A DNA stretch of 64,000 bases. Source: Clavibacter phaseoli. GTDB lineage: Bacteria; Actinomycetota; Actinomycetes; Actinomycetales; Microbacteriaceae. Shown here piece by piece: positions 28,285-35,831 of the stretch. A program made the translations under genes and the position numbers. The notes below the pieces were generated by a model. That model worked only from the letters and a program-made list of their open reading frames with translations. It was not told where the DNA came from and ran no database searches. Each line of letters begins with the position of its first letter. Within the stretch, counting starts at the first letter, position 1. The DNA lies in contig NZ_CP040786.1 in the NCBI RefSeq assembly GCF_021922925.1, positions 2,108,001 to 2,172,000 of the forward strand, written 5' to 3'.

Positions 28285-29749
28285 GTGGACACGCAACAGA
28301 CACGACGCACGGACGAGGCCCAGGAGGGGTCACGCTGGCGGGTCGTCTACGCCCGGCGCCTGGCGCTGAGCGACGCGATCGTCATCATCCTCACGACCTT
28401 CGGCGTGCAGTTCCTGTGGTTCGGCACGACGGCCGGCACGGTCGACCTCGGCGGCAACGCGCGCGGCGTGGCCGTGACCTACACGATGGTCTCCGTCGTG
28501 CTGATCCTCGCGTGGCTGTTCGTGCTCACCGTCTACAGCACGCGCGACTACCGCATCGTCGGCACCGGGACGGCGGAGTACAAGCAGGTCGCCGACGCGA
28601 CGCTGCGCCTCTTCGGCATCATCGCCATCGTCGCGTTCCTCGTGAAGATCGACCTGGCGCGCGGCTACATCATCGCTCGGCCTCGTGCTGCTGCTGCTCT
28701 CGCGCACGCTCTGGCGCGTGTGGCTGTCGGCCCAGCGCCGCCGCGGCGAGTTCTCCTCGCTGATCCTGCTGGTCGGATCCCTGGAGAGCACCACCCACAC
28801 CGCCACCACCCTCGCCCGCGCCCCCAAGGCCGGCTACCGCGTGGTGGGCGCGTGCCTCACGGGCGACGCGCGGCCCTCCCGCCTCCCGGGTCTCGACGTG
28901 CCCGTGGTCGGGAACGCCGACGACGCGCTCGTGGAGCTGGAGCGCCTCGGCGCCGACACGCTCGTCCTCACGTCGAGCGACGAGCTGCCGCCCGAGCGGA
29001 TCCGCGAGCTCAGCTGGTCGCTCGAGCCCGGCCGCCACCACCTCGTCATGGCCCCCGGCCTCACCGACATCGGCGGCCCCCGCATCCACACGCGCCCCGT
29101 CGCCGGCCTGCCGCTCATCCACGTCGAGACGCCGCGCTTCGAGGGACGGAAGCTCCTCTCCAAGCGCCTCTTCGACATCGTCGTCTCCGGCATCACGCTC
29201 ATCGTGCTGAGCCCCGTGTTCCTCATCCTCGCGATCCTCATCAAGGCCACGAGCTCGGGCGACGTCTTCTACAAGCAGGAGCGCATCGGCCTGAACGGCG
29301 AGCCGTTCCACATGCTCAAGTTCCGCTCCATGCGCATGAACGCCGACGCCGAGCTGTTCGCGCTGCTGGAGCAGCAGGGCACGGCCGACACCCCGCTGTT
29401 CAAGGTGACGGACGACCCGCGCATCACGAGGGTCGGCGGCGTCCTGCGCCGCTACTCGCTCGACGAGCTGCCGCAGTTCCTCAACGTGTTCCTCGGATCC
29501 ATGAGCCTGATCGGCCCGCGCCCGCAGCGCGAGGGCGAGGTCGCGCTCTACGACAGCGCCGCCCGCCGGCGCCTCCTCATCAAGCCCGGAATGTCCGGCC
29601 TCTGGCAGGTCTCCGGCCGCTCCTCGCTCTCGTGGGAGGACGCCATCCGCCTCGACCTCTACTACGTGGAGAACTGGTCGCTCACGGGCGACATCATCAT
29701 CCTCGCCCGCACGTTCAAGGCCGTCTTCGGCGCGGACGGGGCCGTCTGA
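28285..29749 (+). pseudogene. Polyprenyl-phosphate sugar-1-phosphate transferase, interrupted by a frameshift
   Basis: Full-length exopolysaccharide priming enzyme in two frames. The N-terminal part (GTG 28285) encodes about 130 residues with four membrane helices up to Leu-Ala-Arg-Gly-Tyr-Ile-Ile. At about 28672-28680 the coding sense moves to the +1 frame, continuing with Leu-Gly-Leu-Val-Leu-Leu-Leu-Leu-Ser, the expected fifth helix, then the nucleotide-binding-like and catalytic domains to the stop at 29747-29749. The change equals loss of two bases (or 2+3n), or gain of one. The original N-terminal frame stays open as meaningless sequence until it meets the next gene. Whether this is a real mutation, a sequencing error or a programmed shift cannot be told here. 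The catalytic half is still intact. Confidence 0.75.
28685..29749 (+). CDS. C-terminal catalytic part of the priming glycosyltransferase
   Basis: Open frame of 354 residues from a GTG. It contains the whole bacterial sugar transferase domain: Lys-Arg-Leu-Phe-Asp-Ile with its membrane helix (about 158-185), Lys-Gln-Glu-Arg-Ile-Gly (about 198), Met-Leu-Lys-Phe-Arg-Ser-Met, Asp-Glu-Leu-Pro-Gln-Phe-Leu-Asn and Lys-Pro-Gly-Met-Ser-Gly-Leu-Trp-Gln-Val. The family transfers a hexose-1-phosphate to undecaprenyl phosphate, starting the lipid-linked repeat unit. The minimal catalytic domain is known to suffice in some family members, so this fragment could be active if translated. There is no good ribosome-binding site for the GTG, so its expression is doubtful. 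The stop overlaps the next gene start (TGATG). Confidence 0.6.
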   Translation: MLLLLSRTLWRVWLSAQRRRGEFSSLILLVGSLESTTHTATTLARAPKAGYRVVGACLTGDARPSRLPGLDVPVVGNADDALVELERLGADTLVLTSSDELPPERIRELSWSLEPGRHHLVMAPGLTDIGGPRIHTRPVAGLPLIHVETPRFEGRKLLSKRLFDIVVSGITLIVLSPVFLILAILIKATSSGDVFYKQERIGLNGEPFHMLKFRSMRMNADAELFALLEQQGTADTPLFKVTDDPRITRVGGVLRRYSLDELPQFLNVFLGSMSLIGPRPQREGEVALYDSAARRRLLIKPGMSGLWQVSGRSSLSWEDAIRLDLYYVENWSLTGDIIILARTFKAVFGADGAV

Positions 29750-30879
29750 TGGGCGGGCTGCTGGTCCAGGAGTGGATCGAGAAGTCCGGGGGATCCGAGA
29801 AGGTGTTCGACGCGTTCGCGCACGCCTTCCCCGACGCCGACCTCTTCACGCTCTGGAACGACGACCCGGGCCGCTTCGGCGACCGCCCGGTCCGGGAGAG
29901 CTGGCTGGCGCGCACGCCGCTGCGCCGGAGGAAGCCGCTCGCGCTGCCGTTCATGCCGCTCACCTGGAGCTCGCTCGACCTCGACGCGTACGAGTGGACG
30001 CTCTCGAGCTCGCACCTGTTCGCGCACCACATCGGCCAGGGCGACCGCGCGACCCGCCAGCACGTCTACGTGCACAGCCCCGCGCGCTACCTCTGGACCC
30101 CCGACCTCGACCAGCGCGGCGCCAACCCGCTCGTGAAGGCCGCCGCTCCCCCGCTCCGCGCGCTCGACCGGCGCCGCGCGCAGGCGTCGCACGCCGAGTT
30201 CGCCGCGAACAGCGCGTTCGTGCAGGCCCGCATCCGGAAGGCGTGGGACGTCGACGCGCGCGTCATCCACCCGCCCGTCGACGCGACCGCGATCCGCGGC
30301 ACCGCGTCCTGGGAGGGCGAGCTCACGGGATCCGACGCCGCGCTCGCCGCGTCGCTGCCCGAGTCGTTCCTCCTCGGCGCCAGCCGCTTCGTGCCGTACA
30401 AGCGCCTCGACCTCGTGATCCGCGCGGGCGAGGCGGCCGGCGTGCCCGTCGTGCTCGCCGGATCCGGCCCGCTCGCCGACGAGCTCGCGGCGCAGGCCGC
30501 CGCCGCGCGCGTGCCCGTCACGGTCGTGCCGCGCCCCTCGGACGCCCTGCTCTATACGCTGTACCAGCGCTCGCTCGCGTACGTGTTCCCCGCGGTCGAG
30601 GACTTCGGGATCATGCCCGTCGAGGCGATGGCCGCGGGCGCCCGCGTGCTCGTGAGCGACGTGGGCGGCGCGACCGAGAGCGTCGTCGACGGCGTCACGG
30701 GCGTGCACGTGCACGACTGGGAGGGCGCCGGCCTCGCCGACGCCGTGGCACGCGCCGCCGCGCTCGATCCCGCCGCGAGCGTCCGCCGCTCCGCCGACTT
30801 CGACGCCGACGTGTTCGAGCGCCGCATCGCCACCTGGGTCCGCCACGACGGCGCCCGGCTCGACGGGGCGGCCGCGTGA
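29749..30879 (+). CDS. Glycosyltransferase (GT4-like)
   Basis: GT-B glycosyltransferase of 376 residues. The N-terminal acceptor half begins Leu-Val-Gln-Glu-Trp-Ile-Glu-Lys-Ser-Gly-Gly-Ser-Glu-Lys, like WbaZ-type mannosyl/GT4 enzymes. The C-terminal nucleotide-sugar half has Arg-Phe-Val-Pro-Tyr-Lys-Arg-Leu-Asp (about 216-224) and Pro-Ala-Val-Glu-Asp-Phe-Gly-Ile-Met-Pro-Val-Glu-Ala-Met-Ala, the Glu-x7-Glu motif of retaining GT4 enzymes. Sugar and linkage are not predictable. Both ends overlap neighbours by one base (TGATG), so it is tightly coupled within the operon. Confidence 0.9.
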   Translation: MGGLLVQEWIEKSGGSEKVFDAFAHAFPDADLFTLWNDDPGRFGDRPVRESWLARTPLRRRKPLALPFMPLTWSSLDLDAYEWTLSSSHLFAHHIGQGDRATRQHVYVHSPARYLWTPDLDQRGANPLVKAAAPPLRALDRRRAQASHAEFAANSAFVQARIRKAWDVDARVIHPPVDATAIRGTASWEGELTGSDAALAASLPESFLLGASRFVPYKRLDLVIRAGEAAGVPVVLAGSGPLADELAAQAAAARVPVTVVPRPSDALLYTLYQRSLAYVFPAVEDFGIMPVEAMAAGARVLVSDVGGATESVVDGVTGVHVHDWEGAGLADAVARAAALDPAASVRRSADFDADVFERRIATWVRHDGARLDGAAA

Positions 30880-31925
30880 TGCGCCGGCTCGTCGTCAACG
30901 AGGCCTACGCGGGGCAGCGGGTCACCGGCCAGCAGCGCTACGCGACGGAGATCGCCCGCGCCCTGGAGGGCAAGCGGGGCGTGACGCGCGCCACGCCGTC
31001 CGACGGCATCGCGTCGTCCGGCGCGCGCAGCTGGCTCTGGGTGCAGACGACCCTGCCGTGGATCACGCGCCAGGACGTGCTGCTCTCCCTCACGAGCCGC
31101 GCGCCGCTCGTCCACCGCCGCCACATCGTGGTCGTGCACGACCTCTTCGTGCTCACGAACCCCGAGTGGTACAGCCGCGAGTACGTCGTGACCCACGTGC
31201 CGCTGCTGCGCGCGAACCTGCGCGACGCGCGCGTCATCGTCACCGTGAGCGAGCCCGTCGCCGAGCAGGTGCGCGAGCTCGGCCTGTCCAGCGCGCCCGT
31301 CGTGGTCGCGCCCAACGCGCCGAGCCCCGTGTTCGGCGAGCCGCGCGACGCCGAGGAGCGCGCCCGCGTGCTCGAGCGGTTCGGCGTGACCGACGGCGGG
31401 TACCTGCTCGCGGTCGGCAGCATGGATCCGCGCAAGAACCTGAAGCGCCTCACCGAGGCCTACCTCGAGCTGCCCGCGGAGACGCGCGCCGCGGCCCCCC
31501 TCGTGCTCGTGGGCGCGAAGAGCGCCGTCTTCGGCGACGTCGACATGGCCGAGTCGGACGACATCAAGCTGGCCGGCTACGTGACCGACGACGAGCTCGC
31601 GGTGCTCTACGCGGCCTCGCGCGGCGTGGTCTTCCCGAGCCTCGCGGAGGGCTTCGGCCTGCCGCTCGTCGAGGCGATGGTCGCCGGCGCGCGCCTGGCC
31701 GTCTCCGACATCCCCGTCTTCCACTGGATCTGCGGGGACGACGCCGACTACTTCTCCCCCGCCGACACGTCCGCAATCACCGCGGCGCTCGCCCGGCTCG
31801 CGGCTGCCGCCCCGCTCGACGAGGAGGAGGCCGCCCGCATCCGACTGGCCGTCACCCGCCGCTTCGACTGGCGCACCTCCGCGCAGACCGTCCACGACGC
31901 CTACCAGAGCATCGGGACGCGATGA
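30879..31925 (+). CDS. Glycosyltransferase family 1/4
   Basis: GT-B glycosyltransferase of 348 residues. Motifs: His-Asp-Leu-Phe-Val-Leu in the N-terminal domain (about 84-89), Gly-Ser-Met-Asp-Pro-Arg-Lys-Asn-Leu (about 183-191), and Pro-Ser-Leu-Ala-Glu-Gly-Phe-Gly-Leu-Pro-Leu-Val-Glu-Ala-Met in the donor site. It adds a second sugar to the growing repeat unit (inference). Start overlaps the preceding stop by one base, and the stop overlaps the flippase ATG by four. Confidence 0.9.
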   Translation: MRRLVVNEAYAGQRVTGQQRYATEIARALEGKRGVTRATPSDGIASSGARSWLWVQTTLPWITRQDVLLSLTSRAPLVHRRHIVVVHDLFVLTNPEWYSREYVVTHVPLLRANLRDARVIVTVSEPVAEQVRELGLSSAPVVVAPNAPSPVFGEPRDAEERARVLERFGVTDGGYLLAVGSMDPRKNLKRLTEAYLELPAETRAAAPLVLVGAKSAVFGDVDMAESDDIKLAGYVTDDELAVLYAASRGVVFPSLAEGFGLPLVEAMVAGARLAVSDIPVFHWICGDDADYFSPADTSAITAALARLAAAAPLDEEEAARIRLAVTRRFDWRTSAQTVHDAYQSIGTR

Positions 31926-33100
31926 TCCGTCGTCTCGCGCTGCTGCTCCCCACGGGGGCCGCAGGGCTCACGCGCGTGCTCCAGCTCGTGCTGCTCGTGG
32001 TCCTCACGAACCTGTCGGAGGGCTCGGCCCAGAGCGCCCTCATCACGGGGTTCGCGCTGCTCAGCTCGTTCGCGATCATCACCGACTCGGGCGCCGCGAA
32101 CTTCCTGCTCTCGCTGCCGCGCACGCGCCTCACCCGGAGCGTGCACGCCCGCGCCGTCGCGTTCCACGCCGGGCTCGGCTCGCTCGGCGCCGCCGTCGCG
32201 ATCGTCATCGCCGTCGCGGCCTCGTCCTCGATCCCCGGCGAGGCCGTGCTGCTGCTCGTCGCGCTCGGCGTCAGCCAGGTGCTCGACTCGCTCACCCGCA
32301 CGATCCGGGCGCCCCTGCTCGTCGGCCGCCGCGACGCCTCCTACGCGTTCCCCGACCTCGCGCTCGTGGTGCTGAAGGCGGTGCCGCTCCTCATCGCCTT
32401 CCTCGTGCCCGAGATCCTCGTGCTGCTCGCGTTCCCGCTGGTGTCGCTCGTCGTCACCGCGGGCACGTGGATCGCCGTCCGCCGCGGCCTGCCGACCACG
32501 AGCGACGAGCCCGTGCGCGTGTTCCCGCAGATCCTCGAGTTCGGCCTCTCCGGATCCCTCAGCGCGCTCTACTCGCAGGCGCCGCTCGTGCTCGGCACGG
32601 CGATCCTCGGCGCCGACGCCGTCGTGCCGCTCGCGCTCGCCTACCGGATCGTGCAGCCGCTCGAGGTCCTGCCCGCGACGCTCTCGCAGCAGCTGATCCC
32701 GCGGATCCGCGCCGCCGGACGCCCCGCGCGCGCGTACTGGTGGCGGTTCGCGCTCGGCGGCCTCGTCCTCGCCGGGATCCTGGCGCTCATCCGCGAGCCC
32801 GTCGCCCAGCTGTTCGGCGGCGACGCGTTCGACCAGGTCGTGTTCCTCGTGATCCTCCTCTCGGTCGCCCCCAAGTTCGGCAACTACGCGCTCATGGCGT
32901 ACGCGATGGGCTCCGGCCTCGTCCGCGTGCGGCTCACCGCGACCATCGTCACGGGCGTCGTCGCCGTGGTCCTCACGCTCGTCGCCGCGCTCACGGCCGG
33001 CCCCGCCCTCCTCGCCGGCGTCACGCTCGTCGCCGAGCTCGTCCTGAGCGCCGCCATCGCCGCGCTCCTCATCCGCAACCGCAGGAAGGAGGACGCATGA
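31922..33100 (+). CDS. Polysaccharide flippase (Wzx-like, MOP superfamily)
   Basis: Hydrophobic protein of 392 residues with about twelve predicted transmembrane segments, few long loops and scattered Arg residues in membrane regions. This architecture and its position between glycosyltransferases and the polymerase are those of Wzx repeat-unit flippases. Sequence motifs in this family are weak, so the call rests on topology plus context. Coupled at both ends by ATGA overlaps. Confidence 0.78.
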   Translation: MIRRLALLLPTGAAGLTRVLQLVLLVVLTNLSEGSAQSALITGFALLSSFAIITDSGAANFLLSLPRTRLTRSVHARAVAFHAGLGSLGAAVAIVIAVAASSSIPGEAVLLLVALGVSQVLDSLTRTIRAPLLVGRRDASYAFPDLALVVLKAVPLLIAFLVPEILVLLAFPLVSLVVTAGTWIAVRRGLPTTSDEPVRVFPQILEFGLSGSLSALYSQAPLVLGTAILGADAVVPLALAYRIVQPLEVLPATLSQQLIPRIRAAGRPARAYWWRFALGGLVLAGILALIREPVAQLFGGDAFDQVVFLVILLSVAPKFGNYALMAYAMGSGLVRVRLTATIVTGVVAVVLTLVAALTAGPALLAGVTLVAELVLSAAIAALLIRNRRKEDA

Positions 33101-34146
33101 GGACCCTCATCGTCTCCGCCGACCGCACCCTCGCGTCCGGCCACCCGCAGAACCTCGGCGACGCCTTCCTCACCGACGCGCTGTCCGAGCGCCTCCGTCG
33201 GGCCGGCCACGAGACCGTGATCGCCGACTTCGGGCAGAACCGGCGCCTCGACTCCACCGAGGAGCGCGTGCGCGTCTCCGGCGTCCGCGCGCTCGCCGAC
33301 GTCGTGCGCCAGGTCGACGCGGTCGTCGTTGGCGGCGGCACGCTCCTCGCGGACGACCAGCCGTCGCGCCCCTTCGCGGGCCTCCCCCGCCTCATGGCCG
33401 TCACCGGGCTCATCGCGCGCACCAGCCGCACGCCGCTCGCCGTGTTCGGCGTGGGCGCGGATCCCGTCAGCCGCCGCCGCGCGCGCCTCGCCCTCCGCGC
33501 GGGTCTCGACGGCGCCCGCGTCTGGACCCGGGACCCCGACTCCGCCGGCCGCGCCGCCGGGTACTCGAAGCTCCCGGTCGAGGTCGCCGCCGACGTCAGC
33601 CTCTTCGCCGCCCCCGAGCTCGCCGCGATGGCCGCGCCCGCCGACCGCCGCCGCGGTGCCGTGGTCGCCCTCAACGCGAAGCACTCCCCCGAGGTCACCC
33701 CCGCCCATGTCGCGGCGCTCGAGGAGCGCTTCGGCGAGGTCGTCTTCGTGTCGATGGACCAGGGCGACGACTCGGACGCCGGCGCGCTGCCGCCCGAGGT
33801 GCGCGCCAGGCTCACGACCGAGCCCGGCGACCACGGCTGGCGCCGCGCCGCGGAGCTCATTTCCGACCGCGAGGTCGTCGTCGCCTCTCGCATGCACGCC
33901 ATGTACCTCGGTACGATGCTCACGACGCCCGTGGTCGCCGTCGGCGGCGCCACCAAGGTCGGGGCGTTCACGACCGAGTTCGGCACGCGCACGGAGCCGT
34001 CGTTCGACCGGGCGGTCCGCACCGCCATCGCCGGGACGGCCGACGCAGAGGCCGCTCGCACCACCGCGGCGGCTCTCGCCGCCGCCACCGCCCGCCTGGA
34101 CGCGGCTTTCGAGGAGATGACTTCATGGGTCCGACGTACCGCCTAG
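33097..34146 (+). CDS. Polysaccharide pyruvyl transferase family protein
   Basis: Protein of 349 residues of the CsaB/WcaK pyruvyl-transferase family. Markers: Asn-Leu-Gly-Asp-Ala-Phe-Leu near residue 19-25, Val-Val-Val-Gly-Gly-Gly-Thr-Leu-Leu (about 75-83) and a C-terminal Ser-Arg-Met-His-Ala-Met-Tyr segment with the conserved Arg and His (about 265-271). It should add a ketal-linked pyruvate from phosphoenolpyruvate to a sugar of the polymer, giving it negative charge. Start ATG overlaps the flippase stop. Its last 22 nt overlap the polymerase gene. Confidence 0.88.
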   Translation: MRTLIVSADRTLASGHPQNLGDAFLTDALSERLRRAGHETVIADFGQNRRLDSTEERVRVSGVRALADVVRQVDAVVVGGGTLLADDQPSRPFAGLPRLMAVTGLIARTSRTPLAVFGVGADPVSRRRARLALRAGLDGARVWTRDPDSAGRAAGYSKLPVEVAADVSLFAAPELAAMAAPADRRRGAVVALNAKHSPEVTPAHVAALEERFGEVVFVSMDQGDDSDAGALPPEVRARLTTEPGDHGWRRAAELISDREVVVASRMHAMYLGTMLTTPVVAVGGATKVGAFTTEFGTRTEPSFDRAVRTAIAGTADAEAARTTAAALAAATARLDAAFEEMTSWVRRTA

Positions 34147-35831
34147 CGACCCCGGCGGTCTTCGCGGCCGCCGTGGTCCTCACCGTCCTCGCCGCGCTCG
34201 GCGGCGTGGCCCTGCTCGGCAACGAGCTCTCCTACCCGTTCATGATCGCGGTGCTCGCGATCCTGCTGGTCGGCGTGCTCGTGAAGGAGACGGTCTCCAA
34301 CGGGGATCCGATCACCCCCGGCGGCATCGTCGCCTTCACGGGCCTCCTCCTGTTCGTGCTGCGCCCCCTCACGGTCGCCAACAGCATGGAGACGAGCCCC
34401 GGCGCCATCGCCGACACGCGCTTCTTCTCCCCCACGCTGCAGCTCGCGGCGAGCTCCGCGCTCATCGAGGCGCTGATCTTCTTCTCCGCGTTCTTCGTCG
34501 TGTACTACTACCAGGTGGCCCGCGAGGCCCGCCGCATCGCCCGCGGCGGCGAGGACGCGAAGGCCCTGGAGGACAACGCCCTCGCGGGCGGCCCCGCCTT
34601 CGTCGACCCCGACACGCAGGTGCGCTGGCAGCGCGTCTTCAACACGTCGGTGTCGCAGGCGCTCGTGGTCATCTCCTCGGTCGTGGCCCTCGGCCTCCTC
34701 GTGTACCTGGTGCTCTCCTCCGGCGGAATCCAGGCGTACACGACGGGCCTCGCCAACCGGAGCGACTTCCTCTCCGGCAAGTCGTTCATCGGCCTGTCGT
34801 ACATCCCCGTGCAGATCGCGATCGTCTACAACGTGCTCGCGCGCCGCCAGAAGGGCCTCGAGGGCTGGAACTGGGTCAACCTGGTCGCCGTGCTGGTGCT
34901 CGTGGTGTGCGCCGGGTCCGCCGGCGGCCGCGGCCCGCTCATCATCGGCGTGTTCCTGCCGTTCCTGATCCTCAAGCAGATCGGCCCGAAGCCGTTCCGC
35001 TTCCGCACCATCGCCCTCATCGGCGGCGTCACGGCCGTGGTCGCGATGGTCTACTCGATCGTCATCCGCGAGTCCACGTTCGACAACGGCCGCTCGCTCG
35101 ACCGCCTCACGCAGGACCCGATCGGCGTGCTCCTCGACCGCCTCACCAGCGGCATCGAGACACGGCCGTTCGACGTGCTCATCCGCCTCAACGAGGTCGC
35201 GTCGCTGCCCGACTTCGTCTACCAGTGGGGTGCCACGTACGCCGCGGTGCCGGCCTGGTTCGTCCCGCGCGGGCTGTGGGAGGACAAGCCCTTCGGTGGC
35301 GGCAACACGTGGTTCACGTCCACCTACGTGCCCCGGTTCTACGGCGTCAACCGCGTCGAGACGAGCCTGTCGGCCATCGGCGAGGCGTTCTCGAACTTCG
35401 GCATCCCCGGGGTCGTCGCCGTCGGCGCGCTCCTCGGGCTCGTGGCCGGCCTCTTCATCCGCGCCCGCATGCGCCGCCGCGGGCTCCTCGGCGCCGCCAT
35501 CGCGGTCGTCGTCACCCCCTACCTCTTCTCCCTGATCCGCGGCGACGCGTACCAGGGCATGTCGACCAGCATCGCGTCGCTCGTGATCCTCGTGCTGTTC
35601 TTCTGGTTCTCCTCCACCCGCAAGCAGGTCACCGGGCCCGTCAGCGCGCCCGTGCCGCTGCCCGACGAGACCGCGCCCGCGGCCGTGCGCGAGCAGGCGC
35701 TCATCGGGGCCGGTGTCGCCGGCCTCGGCGCGGTCGGCGGATCCGCCCCCGAGCCGGCGCGCCCGGCGATCGGCAACGGCCGGGCCTTCCCGGCCGGACG
35801 ACCGGTCGTCGACCGGAGCCGCGACCGGTGA
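34125..35831 (+). CDS. O-antigen/exopolysaccharide polymerase (Wzy-like)
   Basis: Membrane protein of 568 residues with ten or more hydrophobic segments and a large extracytoplasmic loop (about 315-420) containing Phe-Gly-Gly-Gly-Asn-Thr-Trp-Phe-Thr and Gly-Glu-Ala-Phe-Ser-Asn-Phe-Gly, typical of Wzy/O-antigen polysaccharide polymerases. The Ala/Pro/Gly-rich C-terminal tail of about 70 residues is extra. Role inferred: polymerising flipped lipid-linked repeats. The start has a GGAG inside the preceding gene, with which it overlaps by 22 nt. Its stop overlaps the DUF4012 gene by four. Confidence 0.85.
   Translation: MGPTYRLATPAVFAAAVVLTVLAALGGVALLGNELSYPFMIAVLAILLVGVLVKETVSNGDPITPGGIVAFTGLLLFVLRPLTVANSMETSPGAIADTRFFSPTLQLAASSALIEALIFFSAFFVVYYYQVAREARRIARGGEDAKALEDNALAGGPAFVDPDTQVRWQRVFNTSVSQALVVISSVVALGLLVYLVLSSGGIQAYTTGLANRSDFLSGKSFIGLSYIPVQIAIVYNVLARRQKGLEGWNWVNLVAVLVLVVCAGSAGGRGPLIIGVFLPFLILKQIGPKPFRFRTIALIGGVTAVVAMVYSIVIRESTFDNGRSLDRLTQDPIGVLLDRLTSGIETRPFDVLIRLNEVASLPDFVYQWGATYAAVPAWFVPRGLWEDKPFGGGNTWFTSTYVPRFYGVNRVETSLSAIGEAFSNFGIPGVVAVGALLGLVAGLFIRARMRRRGLLGAAIAVVVTPYLFSLIRGDAYQGMSTSIASLVILVLFFWFSSTRKQVTGPVSAPVPLPDETAPAAVREQALIGAGVAGLGAVGGSAPEPARPAIGNGRAFPAGRPVVDRSRDR

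Noticed and set aside
28285-30879. Single continuous 864-codon frame joining the priming enzyme N terminus to the glycosyltransferase
   Set aside because: The middle third (about 28680-29749) is meaningless Arg/Pro/His-rich sequence in that frame while the +1 frame encodes a perfect sugar-transferase domain. It is a frameshift artefact, not a fusion protein.
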